Shown here one piece after another: positions 42,141-47,177 of a stretch of DNA of 47,177 nt (position 1 is its first letter; each line of letters opens with the position of its first letter). The stretch lies in NCBI GenBank assembly GCA_045106685.1, contig JBGCFB010000210.1, forward strand, positions 1 to 47,177. Direction: 5' to 3'. Source of the DNA: JAUIGE01 sp045106685 (GTDB lineage: Bacteria > Bacteroidota > Bacteroidia > J057). The translations under genes and the position numbers were made by a program. The notes under the pieces are model-generated. The model searched no databases, had not been told where the DNA came from, and was given only the letters and a program-made list of their open reading frames with translations.

Positions 42141-42902
42141 CTACTTTGTCTTTGTTGCTAGTTCTGCTTTTTCTTCTTCAAAGAAAGTTTCGTCTACAAG
42201 TATACGACCGCAGTTTTCGCAGTGAATCAAACGCTCACGCTGCTTGAGGTCAATGTGTACCTGAGGAGGAATGATCGAGAAACAACCACCACAGGCGCCA
42301 CGGTCAGTCGTTACAACTGCAAGGCCGTTACGCATGCTCATACGAACTTTCTTGTAGCCTTTGAGGTAACGCTCGTCAATAGACTTGCCAGCGGCATCTG
42401 CAACTTTCAGAAGCTTCTTTTCTTCAGACTTGGTATCCTCAATGATGATCTCCAGCTCTTTTTTCTTTTCGTCGAGGTCTGACTTTTTAAGGTCTACCTT
42501 TTCGTCAGTTTCTTTCTGAAGGTCTTTTTTCTGCTCAATCTGATCATCAAACTGGCGGATTTTCTTCTCCGAAGTTAGAATCTCGAGGTTCGCATATTCA
42601 ATTTCCTTGCGCAGCGCTTCGTATTCACGGTTGTTCTTTACGTTGTTCTGCTGCTCTTCATACTTCGAGATCTGAGCTTTGAAGTCTTCAATCTTTCCCT
42701 TGCGGGTTGTGATTTCAGATTTTAGGCGCTTGATCTCGTCATCGATACGGCGTTTGCGCGTTTCCAAACCTTCAAGATCATCTTCCAAATCACTCACTTC
42801 TTCAGGGAGAGATCCTCTGAGGCGGTGAATTTCGTCGAGTTTGGAATCGATAACCTGTAGGCGCGTTAGTGCGCGGAGCCTTCCGGCAACCACATTTTCC
42901 AT
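42141..42902 (-). CDS. Coiled-coil zinc-ribbon protein (DUF164 / CT398-like)
   Basis: The 253-residue product begins with a long antiparallel coiled coil (about 10-175, heptad-rich, ending in a Lys/Glu-dense tract) and ends with a C4 zinc ribbon. The ligand cysteines are CGGC (near residue 204) and CENC (near 231, HCENCGRILVDE). This layout is the conserved bacterial zf-RING_7/DUF164 family. The chlamydial homologue CT398 interacts with sigma-54 and secretion parts, but the general role is not settled. It is cytoplasmic. It starts 5 bases after the Nif3-family gene; this pair is a conserved neighbourhood in Bacteroidota, which suggests a shared transcript. Confidence 0.9.
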   Translation of the reverse strand: MENVVAGRLRALTRLQVIDSKLDEIHRLRGSLPEEVSDLEDDLEGLETRKRRIDDEIKRLKSEITTRKGKIEDFKAQISKYEEQQNNVKNNREYEALRKEIEYANLEILTSEKKIRQFDDQIEQKKDLQKETDEKVDLKKSDLDEKKKELEIIIEDTKSEEKKLLKVADAAGKSIDERYLKGYKKVRMSMRNGLAVVTTDRGACGGCFSIIPPQVHIDLKQRERLIHCENCGRILVDETFFEEEKAELATKTK

Positions 42903-42907
42903 AGGAA

Positions 42908-43690
42908 TTAGAAATATTTAACTGGGTTTGTAACAGTTTCAGATTGAAGGACCGCAAAATTAGGAAATTTTTGCGACAAGTAGCTAACTACGAGGGGAGA
43001 AGTATATTGTTCTGATTCGTAATGCCCTATATCGAGCAGAAGAAGCTTGTCCTCGTTGTCGAAGTATTTGTGATAAGTGATGTCTGCTGTAACGAATGCA
43101 TCTGCACCACGGCGGATTGCTTCATCAATAAGAAAGCTTCCTGCACCACCACATACTGCCACCTTTCTGATTTCATCTTTGGGGGCATCGGCATAGCGTA
43201 TTCCCCCACACTTAAATTCGTCTTTAACCAAAGTCAAAAACTCTTCTTTGGTTAATGCGTCAGGCAACATACCGATCATCCCTGAGCCAATCTGTCCTTC
43301 GTCATCCTTTGCTTTAAGAAAGCTTAGGTACTGAAGGCCAAGTTTGTCACTGATCACGCGGTTAACACCTGAGCGTACATTGTCAAGATTGGTATGGATA
43401 GCGTACAGCGATACATCCAGCTTGATAGCCTTCATAATCGTCCGGCTTACATAATCCTCACCGATCAGGCGCTTGCGACCTGTAAACCAGATCGGGTGAT
43501 GCGCCACCACCATGTTACAGCCTTTTGCTGCCGCTTCCTCAATCACAGCTTCAGTCATGTCCAGATTCACCATGATGCCGGTGACTTCCGCGTTGGGGTT
43601 TCCCACGAGTAAGCCTACGTTATCATAGGATTCCGCCACTGCTGGCGGAGCCCAGGTCTCTAGTTCTTTTGCGATATCAGAAATAAGCAT
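42908..43690 (-). CDS. Nif3-like dinuclear metal-centre protein
   Basis: The 260-residue product is of the NIF3/YbgI family, which forms hexameric toroids with two metal ions per subunit. Visible metal ligands are the His pair in VVAHHPIWF (65-66), AIHTNLDNV (His and Asp near 97-101), and the C-terminal DIGHYESEQYT (His and Glu). It starts MLISDIAKELETWAPPAVAESYDNVGLLVG, the standard N-terminus. The function is debated: relatives have been called GTP cyclohydrolase I type 2, but the activity is not secure. It lacks the central insert found in longer homologues of about 365 residues. It is first in the pair with the zinc-ribbon gene. Confidence 0.93.
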   Translation of the reverse strand: MLISDIAKELETWAPPAVAESYDNVGLLVGNPNAEVTGIMVNLDMTEAVIEEAAAKGCNMVVAHHPIWFTGRKRLIGEDYVSRTIMKAIKLDVSLYAIHTNLDNVRSGVNRVISDKLGLQYLSFLKAKDDEGQIGSGMIGMLPDALTKEEFLTLVKDEFKCGGIRYADAPKDEIRKVAVCGGAGSFLIDEAIRRGADAFVTADITYHKYFDNEDKLLLLDIGHYESEQYTSPLVVSYLSQKFPNFAVLQSETVTNPVKYF

Positions 43691-43697
43691 TGATTTA

Positions 43698-43769
43698 CTG
43701 GCTTCTAGCTGTTGGCCACTAGCTTCTAGCTTTTTCTGGCCAAAAGCCAGCAGCTAAGAGCCAGAAGCC
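43698..43769. repeat. Word-dyad with TTCTAGCT repeats
   Basis: TTCTAGCT occurs at 43703 and 43724. The inverse-type words GCCAGCAGCT and AGCCAGAAGCC form the right arm, giving an imperfect hairpin in the 86-base gap between the bipA end and the Nif3-family start. GGCTTCT and AGAAGCC pair perfectly at the base. Confidence 0.6.
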
Positions 43770-43776
43770 CATAAAA

Positions 43777-45591
43777 TTAATTGGCGGCTGCCATTTGCTT
43801 GCTGGCGCGCTTGCGATCAGTTTCGTTCAGGAGAATCTTACGCATGCGGATGCTTTTTGGCGTAATCTCCACATACTCGTCATGCTGAATGTACTCCATG
43901 CATTCTTCAAGCGAAAAACGTACCGGAGGAGCAATGCGCATCTTTTCATCTGAGCCGGAAGCACGCATGTTTGAGAGCTTCTTGGTACGGATGACGTTGA
44001 CCTCAAGGTCGTTTTGGCGTACATGCTCACCGATCACCTGGCCGCCATATACATCTTCGCCTGTTCCGACGAAGAAGTGTCCACGGTCCTGGAGTTTATC
44101 TACAGCGTAAGGAATAACTGTTCCTGTATCATGCGCGATCATTACACCGGCAAGACGGGTCGGTAGCTCTCCTTTCCACGGCTCATATCCCTGAAAACGG
44201 TGTGCGATCAATGCCTCACCTGCACTCAGGTTAAGAATCGGTGTACGAAGACCGATAATACCACGAGCTGGAATATTGAATGAAAGACGCTGGCGATCTG
44301 CCTTTGGCTCCATCGCAGTAAGTTCACCTTTACGCTGCGTTACAGCTTCGATGATCTTGCCTGCGCAATGCTCAGGGCTGTCGATCACAAGTTCCTCCAT
44401 CGGCTCATGGCGCTTGCCTTCGATCTCACGGATGATAACCTGCGGCTGACCAATAGCAAATTCATAACCCTCGCGACGCATGGTTTCGATCAATACACTT
44501 AAGTGTAGGACGCCACGGCCATATACGAGGAATGAGTCAGCAGAATCTGTTTCCTCTACCTTCAAGGCGAGGTTCTTTTCTGTTTCTTTATATAAACGAT
44601 CGCGCAAGTGGCGAGAGGTAACATATTCACCTTCTTTGCCAAAAAACGGAGAGTCGTTAATGGTGAAAAGCATGCTCAATGCAGGCTCATCGATAGGAAT
44701 CGTAGGAAGTGCTTCCGGGTTTTCACCTCCGGCGATGGTGTCGCCAATGTCAAAACCTTCCAGCCCTGAGATAGCGCCAATGTCGCCACAGTGAACTTCA
44801 TCAACGTTCGCTTTGCCAAGACCTTCAAATACCGAAAGCTCTTTGATGCGTGCCTTAGCGGTGCTTCCGTCGCGCTTGAGAAGGGTAACTTCATCATTTA
44901 CGCGAATGGTTCCACGACTTACACGACCAATAGCCACGCGGCCAAGCCAGCGAGAGTATTCAAGGTTGGTAACTTGTACCTGTGTTTCACCTTCTACTAC
45001 TTTGGGAGTAGGCGCTTTGTCCAATACGACGTCCAATAAATATGAGACGTCGCTTGTTGGGTTTTCCCATTCTTCTGCCATCCAGCCATGCTTCGCTGAT
45101 CCGAATACGACCGGGAAGTCGAGCTGCTCGTCTGTGGCGTCGAGTGTGACCATCAGGTCAAACACATCATCCACGACTTCGTCAGGACGGCAATTTGGTT
45201 TGTCAACTTTGTTGACGACGAGGATCGGCTTGAGGCCGAGCTCGAGGGCTTTGCCTAGTACGTAGCGCGTCTGAGGCATAGGGCCTTCAAATGCGTCTAC
45301 TACGAGCAATGCCGCGTCCGCCATATTCAACACACGCTCCACTTCTCCGCCGAAGTCGGCGTGACCAGGAGTGTCGATGATATTGATTTTGGTATTCTTA
45401 TAATTAACCGAAACGTTCTTGGCGAGAATGGTAATCCCGCGCTCACGTTCCAAGTCATTATTGTCAAGGATAAGTTCTTTCTTTTCCTGGTGATCCGCAA
45501 AGAGACTGCACTGATACAGTATCTTGTCCACAAGGGAAGTCTTCCCATGGTCAACGTGGGCGATGATGGCTACATTCCGTAAAGCTTGCAT
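43777..45591 (-). CDS. typA: Ribosome-associated GTPase BipA/TypA
   Basis: The 604-residue translational GTPase is related to EF-G and helps 50S maturation under stress or cold. The G domain has P-loop IAHVDHGKTSLVDK (near 10-23), switch I ERERGITI, DTPGHADFGGEV and NKVDKP. Domains II, III and V follow, and the BipA-specific C-terminal domain includes GEALIAHRFQGYEPWKGELPTR and NIRRKKLSNMRASGSD-type sequence (TKKLSNMRASGSDEKMRIAPP). Length is normal for the family. A TACCTTTG -7 box sits 23 bases before the ATG. It is transcribed alone, with repeat-bearing gaps on both sides. Confidence 0.97.
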   Translation of the reverse strand: MQALRNVAIIAHVDHGKTSLVDKILYQCSLFADHQEKKELILDNNDLERERGITILAKNVSVNYKNTKINIIDTPGHADFGGEVERVLNMADAALLVVDAFEGPMPQTRYVLGKALELGLKPILVVNKVDKPNCRPDEVVDDVFDLMVTLDATDEQLDFPVVFGSAKHGWMAEEWENPTSDVSYLLDVVLDKAPTPKVVEGETQVQVTNLEYSRWLGRVAIGRVSRGTIRVNDEVTLLKRDGSTAKARIKELSVFEGLGKANVDEVHCGDIGAISGLEGFDIGDTIAGGENPEALPTIPIDEPALSMLFTINDSPFFGKEGEYVTSRHLRDRLYKETEKNLALKVEETDSADSFLVYGRGVLHLSVLIETMRREGYEFAIGQPQVIIREIEGKRHEPMEELVIDSPEHCAGKIIEAVTQRKGELTAMEPKADRQRLSFNIPARGIIGLRTPILNLSAGEALIAHRFQGYEPWKGELPTRLAGVMIAHDTGTVIPYAVDKLQDRGHFFVGTGEDVYGGQVIGEHVRQNDLEVNVIRTKKLSNMRASGSDEKMRIAPPVRFSLEECMEYIQHDEYVEITPKSIRMRKILLNETDRKRASKQMAAAN

Positions 45592-45613
45592 GAAGGCATT
45601 TTTAATTTGGCCG

Positions 45614-45621
45614 CAAAGGTA
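45614..45621 (-). promoter_or_regulatory. Likely -7 box of typA
   Basis: TACCTTTG on the minus strand is the same octamer as in the tRNA-Arg promoter. The nearest TTTG upstream is 14 bases away, so the -33 element is not canonical. Confidence 0.55.
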
Positions 45622-45662
45622 CGGCTAAATTTTTACAAAGCTATGGTTTTGAGCTTTGATTA

Positions 45663-45790
45663 TCGATCCTTGATCCTCGCTCTTTTTGCATCTGATCTCT
45701 GATGTAGTATCTCGTATCTAGTATTTCCAAAAGCTGGGAAGGGCAAAGAAGGAATACGATATGCTACAAAACGAAGATCGAATAGCGAGA
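45663..45790. repeat. Dispersed dyad element, copy 2
   Basis: The order is TCGATCCTTGAT-CCTCGCTC, then CATCTGATCTCTGATGTAGT with ATCTCGTAT (from 45689), then the core TTCCAAAAGCTGGGAAGGGC, then the degenerate inverse words ATACGATATGC and GATCGAATAGCGAG. It matches 23375-23492 almost base for base through the core. Confidence 0.8.
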
Positions 45791-45796
45791 ACGTAA

Positions 45797-45820
45797 TCAT
45801 CGCTTCACCAACTTCTTCCT
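45797..45820 (-). other. In-frame T9SS-like tail RKKLVKR behind the MORN gene stop
   Basis: After the TAA at 45821-45823 the same frame reads RKKLVKR and then TGA. The T9SS protein encoded at 23638-25230 ends GKKLVKL, so this may be the relic 3' end of a sorting-domain gene. Confidence 0.4.
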
Positions 45821-46834
45821 TTAGTTCTGCGAAAACTTCCCATACAAAAACGTTCCTTCCTGTACTTTACCATCGGGAAACTTAAGGCTGCCTTTTCCGT
45901 GGATGCGCCCTCCGGCAAATTCGCCGTTGTAGACGCGGCCGTCGGCGTACTTGTAGACTCCGGTTCCGTGACGCTGGTCAGTAGCCCAGTTGCCATCGTA
46001 CTCGCTGCCGTCGCTGTAGGCATAGAGGCCTTCGCCATGCTTGGCGCCCATCTGGAAGGTGCCGGTGTAGACATCTCCGTTGGAGTGCTTGAGAGTTCCT
46101 TCTCCGTGGTATTTGCCGCGGAAAAACTCGCCTTCGTAGCGCGTTCCGGTCATGGTGGTAAGAACGCCGTGGCCAGTCATTTGGCCTGCTTTCCAGTCGC
46201 CATCGTATATCACGCCTGAGGCAAATGACATCCGACCTTTTCCTTGCTTGCGCCCTTTTTCCCACAAGCCTTCATATATATTGCCTTTTCTGTCAATATA
46301 CTTACCAGTACCGTGGCGCCCCTCTTTCCAGTCACCTTCGTAGATGCTGCCGTCTTTATAGGTATAGCGCGCTTTTCCTGAAGTGAGTCGCCCTTCTTCC
46401 CAGGTTCCGGAGAGTTCGGTGCCGTTCTCTTTGTACATCGTTCCCTGGCCTTGCATTTTATCGTTGAGCCAGTCTCCTTCGTAGCGGTCTCCGTTTTTAT
46501 AGATATAAATACCTGTTCCAGTTGCTTTTCCTTTTACAAAATCGCCTGAATACACGTCGCCATTGTGATAGGTATACGTGCCGTCACCATGCATTTTATC
46601 TTTTTTCCAGTCACCTTCATAAATATCACCGAAGGTCGTGGTATACATGCCTTTGCCTTGGCGAAATCCGCTGCTGAAATCACCTTTATACTCGGAGCCG
46701 TCGGCATAGCGGTAGTGGCCTTTAGCATTTTCGCAATCGCCCTTTAGGCAGCCGCCTCCACCCTGAGATAGTAGTAGGCTAAATGGAAAAATAAGAAGGA
46801 GCGAAATGAATGTGGTTTGTACACGTGTTGCCAT
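45821..46834 (-). CDS. Exported MORN-repeat protein
   Basis: The 337-residue product has a signal peptide (cleavage after FSLLLS, leaving Gln). Then about twelve to thirteen MORN repeats of ~23 residues fill the rest (pattern YxGxWxxGxxHGxGxYxxxDGxxYxGxF; examples YEGDWKKDKMHGDGTY and YEGDWLNDKMQGQGTM). MORN repeats form an elongated beta-ribbon; in bacteria their role is mostly unknown, with membrane or cell-wall association often proposed. ATG 46834 was chosen over a TTG nine bases upstream because it opens the signal peptide (MATRVQTTFISLLLIF). An in-frame seven-codon tail behind its stop resembles a T9SS end. Confidence 0.88.
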   Translation of the reverse strand: MATRVQTTFISLLLIFPFSLLLSQGGGGCLKGDCENAKGHYRYADGSEYKGDFSSGFRQGKGMYTTTFGDIYEGDWKKDKMHGDGTYTYHNGDVYSGDFVKGKATGTGIYIYKNGDRYEGDWLNDKMQGQGTMYKENGTELSGTWEEGRLTSGKARYTYKDGSIYEGDWKEGRHGTGKYIDRKGNIYEGLWEKGRKQGKGRMSFASGVIYDGDWKAGQMTGHGVLTTMTGTRYEGEFFRGKYHGEGTLKHSNGDVYTGTFQMGAKHGEGLYAYSDGSEYDGNWATDQRHGTGVYKYADGRVYNGEFAGGRIHGKGSLKFPDGKVQEGTFLYGKFSQN

Positions 46835-46860
46835 GTGATACAAGGTTTAGATGAGATATT

Positions 46861-46905
46861 AGGTATGATGCATCTGTTGGAATCAACGATGCATATAGTA
46901 TACCT
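46861..46905. repeat. Hairpin upstream of the MORN gene
   Basis: GATGCATC/GATGCAT arms (46867-46874 and 46888-46894) are extended by AGGTAT (46861) and ATACCT (46900) with a five-base bulge. It lies 27 bases before the start codon, in the likely leader or promoter of the MORN gene. Confidence 0.5.
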
Positions 46906-47118
46906 GTCAAAAGTCATTGTGTCTTCAGCACTAAGTCGTCATTTGATAATCGCTCATCACTAATTGTGCTTTTATTCCCTTTTTTGAGCGTTTAAAGCAT
47001 TATTGTAAAATGCAGATTGACAATTGCAGATTTCAGATTGACGAATTACTGCCTGCGGCACTAGGAATTACACGGCTGTGAACCAAACCAGAAGAGGCTC
47101 AATTCGTTTGGTAAAATT
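46906..47118. other. Gap with repeated CAGATT words
   Basis: CAGATT occurs at 47013, 47027 and 47034, and AATTGCAGATT at 47022 is shared with 8223. I find no gene or clear promoter here. Confidence 0.4.
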
Positions 47119-47177
47119 ATGGAAATGCAGGATGAATTGCAATCAGCGGTATTGGGCAGCTTTGAGCGCTGTCTGGA
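47119..47177 (+). CDS. Possible start of a gene cut by the window end
   Basis: From ATG 47119 the frame stays open to the window end and reads MEMQDELQSAVLGSFERCL. Only 19 codons are visible, so neither family nor reality of the gene can be judged. Confidence 0.3.
   Translation, partial: MEMQDELQSAVLGSFERCL

Overview
The window looks like chromosomal DNA of a free-living member of the Bacteroidota. Four exported proteins end in type IX secretion (T9SS) sorting domains, and one receptor has the SusC-like/OMP_b-brl_3 layout. There is a 7TMR-DISM hybrid sensor fused to REC and AraC domains, and an IF-2 with a very long charged N-terminus. The best promoters fit the Bacteroidota pattern TTTG-N19-TAnnTTTG (tRNA-Arg and rimP match it exactly). 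A Saprospiria- or Chitinophagia-like organism is plausible, but sequence alone does not fix the family. I see no IS element, integrase, rRNA operon, prophage cluster or CRISPR array.

Layout. 1-2.8 kb: the 3' end of an unrecognised gene, an M28/glutaminyl-cyclase-like lipoprotein and a lone OppC-type permease. 2.9-7.9 kb: a giant secreted thermolysin-family (M4) protease. 8.3-14 kb: a signalling block with a TPR/LytS-type kinase, its LytTR regulator and a one-piece hybrid sensor/AraC regulator. 14-20.8 kb: a T9SS cargo protein, an orphan phage-tail-tube-like protein, then a minus-strand run (MocR regulator, S12 serine hydrolase, Ycf48-like T9SS protein, DUF2071 protein). 20.9-25.2 kb: an outer-membrane receptor divergent from the MocR gene, and another T9SS protein. 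25.4-30.3 kb: the minus-strand rimP-nusA-infB operon. 30.4-32.5 kb: a small Lys/Cys-repeat exported protein and a membrane-anchored subtilase. 32.8-36.3 kb: an envelope glycan operon (O-antigen ligase/polymerase-like, decaprenyl-phosphate phosphoribosyltransferase-like, DprE1-like). 36.3-40.3 kb: a 1313-residue T9SS surface protein. 40.5-46.8 kb: sufS, tRNA-Arg(ACG), a zinc-ribbon coiled-coil protein, a Nif3-family protein, bipA/typA and an exported MORN-repeat protein.

How the parts connect. The window is dominated by export. Nine of the ten proteins with a recognisable signal-peptidase-I signal have Gln right after the predicted cleavage site. The same window encodes a glutaminyl-cyclase-like M28 lipoprotein that could convert such N-termini to pyroglutamate. 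The gaps are also informative. They hold a family of dyad repeats built from short repeated words, with a conserved two-copy element at about 23.4 kb and 45.7 kb. Terminator-type hairpins sit directly against the start codons of the LytS-type kinase and rimP. The rimP hairpin lies downstream of an excellent promoter, so it looks like an attenuator of the operon that encodes NusA.
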